This document shows, in pieces, positions 40,901 through 61,057 of a stretch of DNA of 64,000 nucleotides. Positions within the stretch are counted from its first letter, which is position 1. The number at the start of each line of letters is the position of its first letter. Origin of the DNA: Flaccisagitta enflata (lineage: Eukaryota > Chaetognatha > Sagittoidea > Aphragmophora); contig OZ231127.1 of the NCBI GenBank assembly GCA_965153355.1, forward strand, positions 79,422,001-79,486,000, given 5' to 3'. Both the position numbers and the translations under genes were made by a program. The notes under the pieces are model-generated. The model saw only the letters and a program-made list of their open reading frames with translations, had not been told where the DNA came from and did no database searches.

Positions 40901-43900
40901 GGCACAAAAAAACTGTTCAATTCATTTCTCAATTTTCAAAAGTCACAAGCAATCTTTAAACTACTCTCATTTCTAAACGCTTTGAGCGACCAGGATGGAA
41001 TTGGACTCAAATGAAAGATTTTTTGAAGCCATTTCTTAATCTCACCAATTTTTCTTATTCATCTTTAACGAAATTGTAGTTATTTATGTTTATAGGTGAA
41101 CGTAGACTTATGTCCTAGGTAGTACAAGAAGTGATGCGCGTATCAACTAGCTGGCTACTCACTACAGACGGAGCACTAATTTAGGGTGTGGCGGCGCCAA
41201 AATTTTTAGTCACCCCCCCTACAGCCAATATGATTTCATCTATTTTCAAACTGAAAGTTGTTTTAGGCACTTTGGGGGATTTGATATGGCGCCACCAAGC
41301 GGATTTTTGAATTTCTATCTAGAACCCTCCAATCAACTCCACTTTATCCACCCCACCCCACTGAGAGCTAAAAAATCGATGAAATTTTTTTTCTTGATTT
41401 TTGTTCATTTTTTGGTTGAATAGTGTTATATGATGTCTCTATCAACTATAAATGATATTTTTTGGGTTTGTTATGCAATTTTTTATCAAAAAAATTTATT
41501 TTTCAAATTTAGGAATATAAGATTTAAAATTTAAAAAATATTTTTTTTACTGAAGAATCTTACAACAAAACAAAAAAATATGAAATATAGTGGGTAAAAA
41601 CATCCTTTAACACTAATCAACCAAAAAATGATCAAAAATCAAGAAAAAAAATTTCATCGATTTTTCAGCTTTCGGGGGGTAGTCATTTTGAGGTTAAAGG
41701 GGGGTAAATTTGGAGGTTCTAGATAAAAATTTAAAAATCGCCTCGGTTGCGCCGCATCAAAATCCCCAAATTGCTCAAAACCACTTTCAGTTTCGAAATA
41801 GATGAAGTCATGTTGACTGTAGGGGGGGGGCTAAAACGCTAAATTAGTGTTCCGTCTGTACTCCATGAGGGTTCACAAAGCCCACTTTCATACATTTTAG
41901 TTTAGGCGTAGTGAGAGATAGTGTTTCAAAAGACCATATTTTAGGTATGTATGTGTATGTAATGGAAGCTTACACTATATAAATGTCCATATTATTTCCG
42001 GATTTTTTTCAATTTCTGTTTCCTTTTGATTAATTGTATGAGTTTTATGTAGGATGAATTGTTGCACATGTCATATTGTTCCAGTCCTGTCAGTCGCAGA
42101 TGGGTAGGCAAGGGCGAAAATGTTGGAAACTATTCAACTCAAAAAGAGGAAATTTATGTAAATCCTTTTCCGCCCCTTCCTCCTACTTTCGTGAGGAAAT
42201 TGTTACTCTGGGTTACTTGTCCATTGAAGGGATCAAATCAACGGTTTCGAGAAAAAAATAAAAAAACTGATTCATCAGAAAGACGCCGCTTCGGAGTCAA
42301 AGAAGCACGACTCGAAGATCAGCAACTTTTCAAAACGTATGACACTTACTATCACGGAAAAAATAAAAGTCCAGGACGTTTTGTTGTATTATAGATTTGA
42401 TATACATGATTTGATATAAAAATTGGTGATTAAAATGAAGCTAATAAACAGGGCTAGCAAATGGCGCTAAGCTGAGACTCATAGCCTTGTTTGTTTAGAT
42501 TTTACATCAAAATAAATGAAAATGTCAATTTCAGGAAATGGACACAAAAATTGAATAGAATATGAATGCATGACGTTTTGTTACAGTGTCGCTTTGATAT
42601 GCAAAATTTTATAGGAAAATTGGTGACCATTTTGAAGCTCTTGATCAGGGCTATCCATTGCCGCCAAGAGAGCTTTATTCGTTTGGATTCTATATCAAAT
42701 AGCAGCCCAAAGGCAGTAAGTGGTCAGCGGTACCCGTGCCCTGCTTAAGTAGTGTGTGATTTAAGTTGAGGGGGAGCAGGGCAGCGGCCCCAAAGGGGAC
42801 AAAGTCCTGTAGAATACAGGGAGAATCTGTCCGTCTGTCCGCCCGTCCGCCCGTCCGCCCGTCCGTTTGCCCCCCTCAGGGCTTCGTCTCCTTTGGGCCT
42901 ATTCTGACCTAAATTTTGCCAAATAGCCCAAATCCAAGCAATATGGCCCAAATCTAAGCAAAATGGCCCAAATCCAAGGGGTCTAAGGGGTCTAAGGGGC
43001 CAAAATGATGGACCTCAGGCCAGAATTGGGGTTTTCTGGCCAGATTTAGACCATTTTTCTTGGATTTGGGCCATTATGCTTGTATTTGGGCCATATTGCT
43101 TGGATTTGGGCTATTTGGCAAAATTTGGGTCAGAGTAGGCCCCAAAGGAGACAAAGCCCTGAGGATGGGGCGGGGGGGGGGACGTACGGACGGACGGACA
43201 GATTCCCCCTGTGTTCTACAGGACTTCGTCCCCTTCGGGGCCGCTGCCCAAAAGAGTGAGAATATTGATTGTCAGAAATTGTAAAAAGTTGTGTGGAGGA
43301 ATTGTACTTAAAAATATCATTATACTCTTAACCAAGGCATGCCCTTACAGATACAAGCAGTTTCTAAACTCTAAAAAGGATATTCTAAATAGTAGGCTTA
43401 TAAAAATGGTCATTATTTCATAAAATTTGATATAAAAACATTCCTTTATCCAGCTTGGACTTTTATTTTTTCCAAGATAGTACTGAGTTCATCATAAACC
43501 ATGTCAAATAACTTATCTCTGATTGTAGAGGAACTGACCGACATATAGATATTCCCAATCATGTGATCATACTATTTATATATTGACGTTCTGAATGGCA
43601 TAATGGCGATGTTTTATGAAATCATCTATTATCATATACACCAGTACTAACAAATATAAATTCAACAGTGGAAGCCATCGCAGAGGTGGCGTGCAACAAC
43701 GGCTCTGCCAACGCAACGTCTTTCTGGAGCGGTCATGAGCCTGCAAACGCTTTCATTGTAGGAAACACAGATGCTTTTTGGCTATCTGGCAGCGATGCCA
43801 AATACAAAGGCGTCTTCCCGAAAATGATTTGGTACGATTTTACCGTTGGAAACGGCTTCATCCCGGCGCGCATTACTTTTCAAGGTCTTCAAAGTTGCAA

Positions 43901-44159
43901 GCCCACTGAATGTACTCAGTTTACGCCTTCGATTTGGGAATTTGTTGGGTCAAACGATGACGTATGCGGCAAAATCAGCGACTGGACCATCCTCTGCCGG
44001 GATTATTCCGGCGTCAGGCCGCGAAATCACTGGGCGATCAAACGTTGCGACGTTGAGGGCAGGGCTGAGAAGACATATAGGTGCTTGGGAATTAACATTC
44101 TTGGTAATGACGAGGCTTATAGTTATGTGTCGAATATTCGAATGTGGGAAAAAGTCTAG
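37428..44159 (+). CDS. Secreted coiled-coil / F5/8-type-C (discoidin-like) protein, paralogue 2
   Basis: Exons 37428-37488, 39609-39849, 42230-42336 and 43669-44159 join with GT-AG introns to 299 aa. Exons 1 and 3 are exactly as long as in the 18300 gene and all phases agree. The order is signal peptide (IFGIYAFIAISAMASA), coiled coil (LRKQDEQLQEQIVKMRNG) and F5/8C-like domain (EAIAEVACNNGSAN, PKMIWYDFTVGNGFIPARIT, SIWEFVGSNDDVC, DWTILCRDYS, NHWAIKRCDVEG, NIRMWEKV). It is about 10 residues shorter, mainly in the loop before the TPSIWEF segment, where it has SCKPTEC instead of a longer segment. The frame is open throughout, so it appears functional. Introns of 2.1, 2.4 and 1.3 kb are full of transposons and a TTG array. 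Likely secreted, oligomeric and ligand-binding; the ligand is unknown. Confidence 0.85.
37546..37795 (-). mobile_element. Family A element feeding into a TTG array
   Basis: TTTTAGTCGCGTGCACGCGA hairpin, GTCGGTCGGTCGGTCCGTCG core, an unusual TTTTAAGTCATTTTAAGTCA filler, CCGCACGCGACTGTAAAGGG then TTGTCCTTG. The (TTG)n array starts at this terminal CTTGTTG. Confidence 0.75.
37796..38285. repeat. (TTG)n array in intron 1 of gene 2
   Basis: About 180 bp of pure TTG, then about 300 bp of TTG with GTCGTTG, GATGTTG and GTGGTTG variants. Leu, Cys and Val homopolymer frames are artefacts. Confidence 0.97.
38453..39166. mobile_element. Family B element, complete with long inverted ends
   Basis: Left AATAGTCGCAAAAGCGTTAC and right GTAACG-like complement (ends CGCTTTTGCGACTATT at 39166) start terminal inverted repeats of about 110 bp that include GGTACC, GAGAGGGGCAGCGGCCCCG and AGGAGCCGATG. 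The core has CCCAAATCCCAGCCTCAAGG-like units (38850-39040). This is the best copy for defining family B. No transposase. Confidence 0.85.
40522..41122. mobile_element. TA-flanked MITE in intron 2 of gene 2
   Basis: 601 bp between inverted CTACCTGGGACATTAGTCTA and TAGACTTATGTCCTAGGTAG, with TA on each side (40520-40521, 41123-41124). No coding frame. Confidence 0.75.
41165..41858. mobile_element. Palindromic TA-flanked MITE in intron 2 of gene 2
   Basis: 694 bp bounded by CAGACGGAGCACTAATTTAG and the complement CTAAATTAGTGTTCCGTCTG, TA on both sides. The arms (CTGAAAGT...GGCGCCACC; AAAAATCGATGAAATTTTTT) form an almost complete palindrome with its centre near 41510. Confidence 0.82.
42712..43251. 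mobile_element. Family B element with palindromic core, intron 3 of gene 2
   Basis: GTCAGCGGTACCCGTGCCCT start; inverted arms contain GGGCAGCGGCCCCAAAGGGG ... ACAAAGTCCTGTAGAATACA and their complement ending CCCCTTCGGGGCCGCTGCCC. The core has GTCCGTCC/GCCCGTCC repeats and CCCAAATCCAAGCAATATGG units. The right outermost end is missing. Confidence 0.75.
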
Positions 44160-45059
44160 GCAGGTTCCCATGATAAATCTCACAATATGAAATGATTTTT
44201 ACAATGTACCATGAATTCAATGACTGCAACCGTAACAAAACTTTTGAAACAGATGCACATTATGACTCTTAGACAATTCTTTTTTTCATTTCTCAATTCC
44301 ATTCTTTTGAAAAGACGTGATCGAACCTTATTTTTCAAATACGCAAGTATAGGCTGCAGCTGATAAGAAAATACATCTTGTTTGCTTGTTCAGTCAGCCT
44401 TTTACCGAATAAGTTTTTAGTCGCGTGATACGCAACTCTGGAAGCTACTTTTTGGTCCGTCTGTATGTCATTAAGTTGTTTAAAAGGCGTTAAAAATGTT
44501 TTAAACACATTAAAAGGATTTCAGGCACTTCCAGCACTTGGTCCATCCATCCATCACAGAGTCATGTTTTTAATGCCACAGAATGATAGAAAATAAACCT
44601 GGCGGAGTAACAAGCCATTTTTGAATTTTTGAATTCTTTGTCTTCCTGTCCGTCTGACTTTTTTGAGCGCGACTTAGGTCTACTGACCTTGTTTTTCCGC
44701 GGACGCGATCTTTAAGGTCAAAATGTAAGCCAGAATCTGAGTCTCAGAGTCTCAGAGGCCAAAATAATACAGTGTATATGAATAATATGATTGTATACAA
44801 TTTTTTCTTAATTGGTGTTCCAGTTTTTGACTTAATGCAGCGTTGGTATTTCCACAGTTGAATCTTTTCTTTTTTGCTGATGTAAAATGTTTTTGTGATG
44901 GGGAAAGAAACCAGAGGGGTAAAAAGATAAATAAAGAAAATTTGGGGAAAATTTAACTTTTGACAGAACCAAATCATAAAAACTAATTATTAAAACACAA
45001 TTTAGCACTATCCAAAGCTTTACTACACTGTTTCATTGCTTTATGAGGAAGACAATCAT
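44160..45059. other. 3' flank of gene 2
   Basis: AATAAA occurs at about 44592. A degraded family A copy spans about 44415-44697 (TTTTTAGTCGCGTGATACGC ... GACCTTGTTTTT). Otherwise AT-rich, no gene. Confidence 0.5.
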
Positions 45060-45064
45060 AGATT

Positions 45065-45240
45065 TTGAAAAGTGACGCATCGCGTCGTGAGGAAGTAAAT
45101 CAAAGGCAGGGGGGGATCAAAAGTGACTCAATTATATACACCCCTGAAATAATATCTAAGCATAGATTTAGACTATTTTGCTGGGATTTAGGCCTTTCAA
45201 AGTGACGCGGGTGACGCGAGTGACGCAGAGTCACTATATC
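45065..45240. repeat. Dispersed repeat also present at 9690-9810
   Basis: GACGCATCGCGTCGTGAGGA, AAATCAAAGGCAGGGGGGGA and GTGACTCAATTATATACACC match the other locus in reverse complement. Confidence 0.65.
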
Positions 45241-45242
45241 AT

Positions 45243-45414
45243 TGCGGATGAATGGGCAGGGGCATACAACCCAGATCCACACCCCAACTCCCACCCCACT
45301 TAAAAATACAAAAAGTACCCAAAATGTTCATTTTTCCACTTTTCGACTTGATCATTACAGACGGACGGACGAACGGACAAAGCCTGTTAAAGAGTTGCGT
45401 GTCTGCAACTAAAA
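45243..45414 (+). mobile_element. Family A element, truncated at the start
   Basis: GATGAATGGGCAGGGGCATA, then GACGGACGGACGAACGGACA core and GAGTTGCGTGTCTGCAACTA hairpin end. Confidence 0.7.
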
Positions 45415-45734
45415 AGAAAGATTCCTGCCCTACAATTATACAAATAGAGTCGTTAGCGTTTTGTCTAGTTCCCTTTTTTACCAGCAAGAAGAAAGTTATT
45501 CTCCATGAAAAAAAAACTGAGACAAAAGTGCAATACCCACTGTAACAAAACAAGTTTATCATTACACATTCTACACTGATAGCATGGCAGAGGTGCTGTT
45601 GATTGTTAAACTAAAGAATAGGTCATCTAATTGCTAATTGGATATGAGCGTTATGTACTGAAATATCTAAATCGTATTCATATGTGTCGTCATCATAGCT
45701 GGCTAGAGATAAAATATCTTGTAATATGCAAAAT

Positions 45735-46050
45735 TTGCAATCTCAATCCCAACGAATGAGATTCCTGCAATTAGTGCATTCTTTTAAAACTCTATCATAG
45801 ACGTACAATAACGTTATAAAACAACTTAGAATCAACGTAAAGTTATATTTCCAGGTAGGATTGTACAAGGTTAAATTGTTGAATTGCAGTTGGTGTATAC
45901 AAATGTAACTTCTCTCAAACGATTCTATGACAAGTTGTATACAACACATCTTCCAATAAACAGCTCAACATCAATATGGTTTGTTTGTTATTTTTATTCG
46001 TAAAAAAATATTTGTAGCTCCGACTGAGACAAAATCTATCCATCAGTCGA
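45735..46050. repeat. Dispersed duplicate of 30345-31000 (empty-site allele)
   Basis: Collinear with the 30.4-30.9 kb locus (AATCCCAACGAATGAGATTC; AGGTAGGATTGTACAAGGTT; TTTGTAGCTCCGACTGAGAC) but without the family A insertion. No coding frame. Confidence 0.8.
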
Positions 46051-46489
46051 TAAAAAAATTCCTTGGAAACCTCTTTATTTATTTTTTGTATGCTCTTCTG
46101 CTTACGCAAATTCATTATATGTAGGAAAAAGAAGTACCAATTGCCTTCAGCTCAAAGACAAGTGGTAGTTCATCAAATACTTATTACTTGTTTTTTATCA
46201 TTTGTATAAAAAAAACATTAGTTAAATCAAGTGTTGTTTTTTTTTCTTCAAAAATTATAAATAAGTTTGTATTCAGCCATTTTCTAATCACCGTAGCCAG
46301 AGCAGAAAGACGTGGACTTGGCTTAGATGGGTTACAAGGGAAAAAAAAGATCCACAGATTTGGTAAAATAAGGCGAAACTAGGAAACTTAAATCAAAAAG
46401 AAAAAAAAAAGAAAAGAAAAGAAGAGAACAGTAAAAAAAAACGACAAAAATAGATTTGAAAACGTTGGAGAAGTAGAAAAAAAATAAAG

Positions 46490-46769
46490 AAGATGGAGAA
46501 TAAGAAGATGAAGAAGAAGAAGAAGCAGAGGAAGAAGAAGAGGAAGAAGAAGAAGGAGAAGAAGAAAGCGAAGAGGAAGAAGGAGAGCGAGAAGAAAAAG
46601 AAGAAGGGGAGGAAGAAGAAAATGTATGAAGAAAAAGTACAAAAGAAGAAAAAAAGAAGGAAAAAAAAAGAAAAAGAAGGAGAAATAGGAGAATAAATAG
46701 AAGGGCAAGGAGGAGATAAAGAAATAAAGGTAGTAGGAAGGTATTAAGAGAAATGAGGACAAAAATGTA

Positions 46770-46838
<69 letters not shown>

Positions 46839-46850
46839 GTGTGTGTCACA
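46490..46850. repeat. (GAA)n-rich tract and (TG)n array
   Basis: Imperfect GAA/AAG at 46490-46690 and TG at 46771-46846. Confidence 0.93.
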
Positions 46851-47059
46851 GACGGACAGACAGATAAAGATAAAAAATGACCGACAGACAGACAAAAAAA
46901 AATTACGGCCACAGCTAGGGTTTTTTTGAAGGGAGTCAGTGAGGGGATCAGGCCAATGTAACATTATAAATGGTTTCGCGAAATTCATTGTGTAGTAAAC
47001 TGAGAGAAGGCCAGAGGAGGGTGATGCTATCAAGAAAGATCTACATAAAAGAAGCGCGC

Positions 47060-47222
<163 letters not shown>

Positions 47223-47357
47223 CTTCTATATGCGTCTTTGACTGTATACAACTATTTGTATCTGAAATGGCCATCAAAACATCAACAAGTAAAACAAAAA
47301 CATTTGATATGTATATATCAACAGGAGATTGTCACTCCTGTCTTGTTGTTACAGTTT

Positions 47358-47490
47358 TTAGGTGCGACAAAGCACCTCTAAAACTGGCTGTGTCCGTTGG
47401 TCGGTCGGTCGGTCGGTCGGTCTGTTGGTCGGTTACGCATGTGTTCGACGATCCACACGTCGAACCTTATTGGCCTACTTGGCCTTTTTG
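47358..47490 (-). mobile_element. Family A element, hairpin subfamily 3
   Basis: TTTTTAGGTGCGACAAAGCA then CCTCTAAAACTGGCTGTGTC, GGTCGGTCGGTCGGTCGGTC core, ACACGTCGAACCTTATTGGC end. The stem AGGTGC/GCACCT differs from the other subfamilies. Confidence 0.65.
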
Positions 47491-47630
47491 ATTTAGTACA
47501 GCGTCGGTATTTCCATAGTTCAATCTTTTCATTTTTGCTGATGTTTAAATCTAATCAAAATCCAAAGCTGTAAAACCATGGAAATTAGGGATCGTTACTA
47601 GTGGCGGAGTATTAATCTACTTTTTGGCTT

Positions 47631-47777
47631 TTTTTAGTCGCGGACACGCGACTCTACACCTTGCCGTGTCGGTCCGTCGGTCCGTCCGTCGGTCACATTT
47701 CTGAATTGTGGGCGGTTTATGCATTACTGCTCCTGCCCAACCGTCCGCGACTGTCCTGCCGTGTATCCGGCCTTGTT
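47631..47777 (-). mobile_element. Family A element
   Basis: TTTTTAGTCGCGGACACGCG, GTCCGTCGGTCCGTCCGTCG core, GTCCTGCCGTGTATCCGGCC then TTGTT. Confidence 0.8.
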
Positions 47778-48002
47778 ATTGTTTAATTCGTTTTACTCGA
47801 ATCATTGCTTGTTCTTTTTTTCTCTTTGGTTATCATTTTTTTGTTCTCGGTTTCGAGAAACTGCATTCATGGACCTCTAGTTGAAATCATTAGGCCTCCA
47901 AGATGATAAAATACGCCAGTTGACAATAAAAATGTCGTTTTAAAAAGAAAAATAGTTATGATTCCACAGCATCATGGATTTGTTGAACAGGTGTCACACT
48001 GT

Positions 48003-48003
<1 letters not shown>

Positions 48004-48096
<93 letters not shown>
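48004..48096. repeat. (CA)n microsatellite
   Basis: About 92 bp of CA. Confidence 0.97.
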
Positions 48097-48098
<2 letters not shown>

Positions 48099-48382
48099 AT
48101 TCAGTTGTGAAAATGACAAGACACTAACAGAAACGCCCTCCATTGCGTGTAAATCAGCTGGAAAAGCAGAGAAAAATCTCGTAAAAAACATACCAATTTA
48201 GCCCATAGCAATTGCAGAAATGGCAACGGTCAAATTGATACTGAAATGTTGCATCAAGTTTTCGACATGCTACAACATGTAACATCAATAATGCGATTTG
48301 CTACAACTGGTAACATCAAGAATGCAATTTGCTACTACAAGTTGCATCGAGAATGCGATATGCTATATTATCGCATCTCGAA

Positions 48383-58441
<10,059 letters not shown>

Positions 58442-58605
58442 CTGACAGGGGGTAGACTGGCTGTTATAATATAACAGCGTTATATTCATCAATATGCGCA
58501 CAAGAAACGCCGCCAACGAGACTCGGACATCAAGGGCTGTGCGAATGGCAATTCCGAGTTAACTAAAAGACGCCCGGCACGACAAATTGCCTGGAAGAAG
58601 TGAAG

Positions 58606-58745
58606 AATTGATGCTAAATTGATGGTGGGTACATTCTTGAACCCTATGCGGCCACTTACCTGTTCGTGATAGAATTGATGCTAAATTGATGGTGGGACCC
58701 ATCGTCGGTGGGTATATTCTTTGAACCCAATACAGCCACTTGCCT
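58606..58745 (-). other. Partial tandem duplication, possible upstream RasGRF exon
   Basis: TTGATGCTAAATTGATGGTG occurs at 58609 and 58676, each followed by ATTCTTTGAACCC-like and GCCACTT.CC. A donor GTAAGT follows 58660 on the minus strand. A short open exon, about 58718-58660, would join the 58441 exon in the correct phase. No domain supports it. Confidence 0.3.
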
Positions 58746-58750
58746 TTATT

Positions 58751-59054
58751 ACAGGGTGTCCCAAGTCAGTTGCAACATAAGGAATCGACATATCTCCGCT
58801 TCTAGGAACTCAACTTGATTTCTGAAAAAAGATCTATGAAGATCTAGGTTTGCAGTTTTTGTCATACCAAACCTCAGCTTTGGGTATTGGATAGTTGCAG
58901 GTCAGAAGAACACATCTCGCTTAATTCCCGCTTGGTTTCCCGAGTTGGATCAAAACAAAGCTTTTTCGCTCTTAGGATGATTTTGCTCGTACATATCTCG
59001 GGCACTTTTTTTCGACTTAGCAAATTTTTGCCGTAAATACTTAGATCAAGATAT
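58751..59054. other. Single transposon-like terminus and spacer
   Basis: TACAGGGTGTCCCAAGTCAG at 58752 looks like a TA-flanked DNA-transposon terminus. No matching opposite end was found in the window. Confidence 0.35.
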
Positions 59055-60481
59055 ATACAAATAGCGCATAATAGTCCAGTCTCTTAAAGGAATAAAAAGA
59101 AAGAACTCAGCGATTTGGGAGGAAAGCGTGAAAATTTGCATAGGGTCAGTTTTTTGTGTTGAACAAGATAGGGTACATATTGGATTTTTTAGTGTACCCC
59201 ATAAAAAATGCGTTTAAATAAAAAAAACACTTTGAAGTTGCGCTGACGCCAAACTAATTGACCGATGACTATAAAACTAACTTATTTCTACTTGCATGCA
59301 AAATTTCAGCAAAATCGGCCCAGTAGAAGCAGAGTTATGGCATTTTAAAGTCTAGGTCAATTTTCAAAAAAAGGACTATGTTTCAATTTTAAGGTAAAAT
59401 TTTGTTTTTTTGATCTAAAAGTATGAAATTGGTTCTAGATATTTTTTTTACCCTAATTTACTCTAAAAACAAAAGAAATTGAAAAAATCCTATATTTTTT
59501 TTTCATTTTTTAGCTAAAAAGACAAAAAATCAAATTTCAAAATTAAGGACTGTACCAATTTATTCCCAAACTTTCAGAGGGGTAGTCAACCTAAAAAGAC
59601 AAAAAATCATTTCAAAGTTTAAAAAAAAAGGTCCCAAAATTGTGCATTTTTGCACTCCCTGGGACATTTGGTAATGCTACGGCCAAATGCTTTAAGCGAT
59701 TTGCCTAAAATCTTGGATATAAGTCCATATATGTAAGGGTCATATCTGTGCTTAATCAAACATGGGATTTGTTCAAATGTCCAAAGGGGTCCAAAAATGC
59801 ACAATTTTGGGATTTTTTTAAACTTTGAAATGATTTTTTGTCTTTTTTGGTTGGCGTACCCCATTGAAAGTTTGGGAATAAGTTGGTACACTTAATGACA
59901 ATAGATTCCCTAAGTGGGCACCAATAATTTTAATATTTTCCTAGAACTAGCCTTTTTTGAAAATCAGGCCTTAATTTTGAAACTTAATTTTTTGTTTTTT
60001 TGGCCAAAAAATGAAAAAACATGGGACTTTTTCAATTTTTGTTTTTAGAGTAAATTAGGGTAAAATAAACATCTAGAACCAATTTCAGACTTCTAGTGCA
60101 AAAAAACAAAATTTTACCCTAAAATTGAAACAAAGCCTTTTTTTTTATAAACTAGACCTAGACTTTAAAATGCCATAACTCTGCTTCTACTGGGCCGATT
60201 TTGCTGAAATTTTGCATGGACGTAGAAAAAAGGTATATTTTTTATCACCTAAAATTTTATGGTCATCGGTGAATTAGTTTGGCGTCAGCGGAACTACAAA
60301 GTTTTTTTTTTTTTGAAAAAAAACATGTTTTTTTTATGTGGTACACTAAAGAATCTAACATGCACCCCATCTAGTCTTGTTCAGCACAAAAAACTGACCC
60401 CGTATGCAAATTTTCACGCTTTCCTCCAAAATTACCGAGTTATTTTTTTTTAAATCCTGGACTATAAGAGTGTATTTGGTC
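59055..60481. mobile_element. 1.4-kb palindromic (foldback) element
   Basis: Arms about 59055-59680 and 59790-60481 are inverted, for example GCAAAATTTCAGCAAAATCG then GCCCAGTAGAAGCAGAG on the left and the complement at 60160-60215. They meet near 59735. No coding frame, and target duplication is unclear. Confidence 0.75.
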
Positions 60482-60633
60482 TCATCATTCACCTCAAATT
60501 GTGTTTTATTTTAAAAAAAGATTTGAACAGAGTCACGTGAATGAATAGTAGAACAATATAAAGACACTGGAATAGTCAATTGTTGCAAAAAAATACAATC
60601 CGCCGATACATGATAGATCGCAAGTTATTGAAA

Positions 60634-61019
60634 CGAGGCCGGATACACGGCTACCCAAGTCTTGTGCGGTGGGCTGGGCAGAGCTAAACAAGGCCGGATA
60701 TACGGCCAATAGGTAGTCGCTTGCAGGTGGGCAGGGGCAGTTATGTAGGTGGGCGGGGCCTAATGTAGGTGGGCGGGCGCAGTTATGCCCAGAAATCATA
60801 ATTTCGGTCCATTTCGCGTCATCTAAAATTTCGCGTTACGCACCGACCTACGGGTACACCCTCTTATAGAGTCGTTTAGCAAGCAACTAATAGGCTAACA
60901 CAATCATTTGGGCAGGATCAGTAATGCAAAAACCGCCTGAAAACGCCAAAAAAACTAATGGCGACCATCGGACCCACTGACCGACAAAGCGATTCATAGT
61001 CGTGTGCACGCGACTAAAA
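60634..61019 (+). mobile_element. Three family A copies in tandem
   Basis: 60634-60687 (ACGAGGCCGGATACACGGCT, truncated), 60687-60888 (ACAAGGCCGGATATACGGCC to GTCGTTTAGCAAGCAACTAA, with the GGTGGGCGGGG block triplicated) and 60895-61019 (lacking the start, ending GTCGTGTGCACGCGACTAAA). Confidence 0.75.
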
Positions 61020-61057
61020 ACAGTGAAGTGCCAATGGATTTCGAAATCCCCCTCTCC

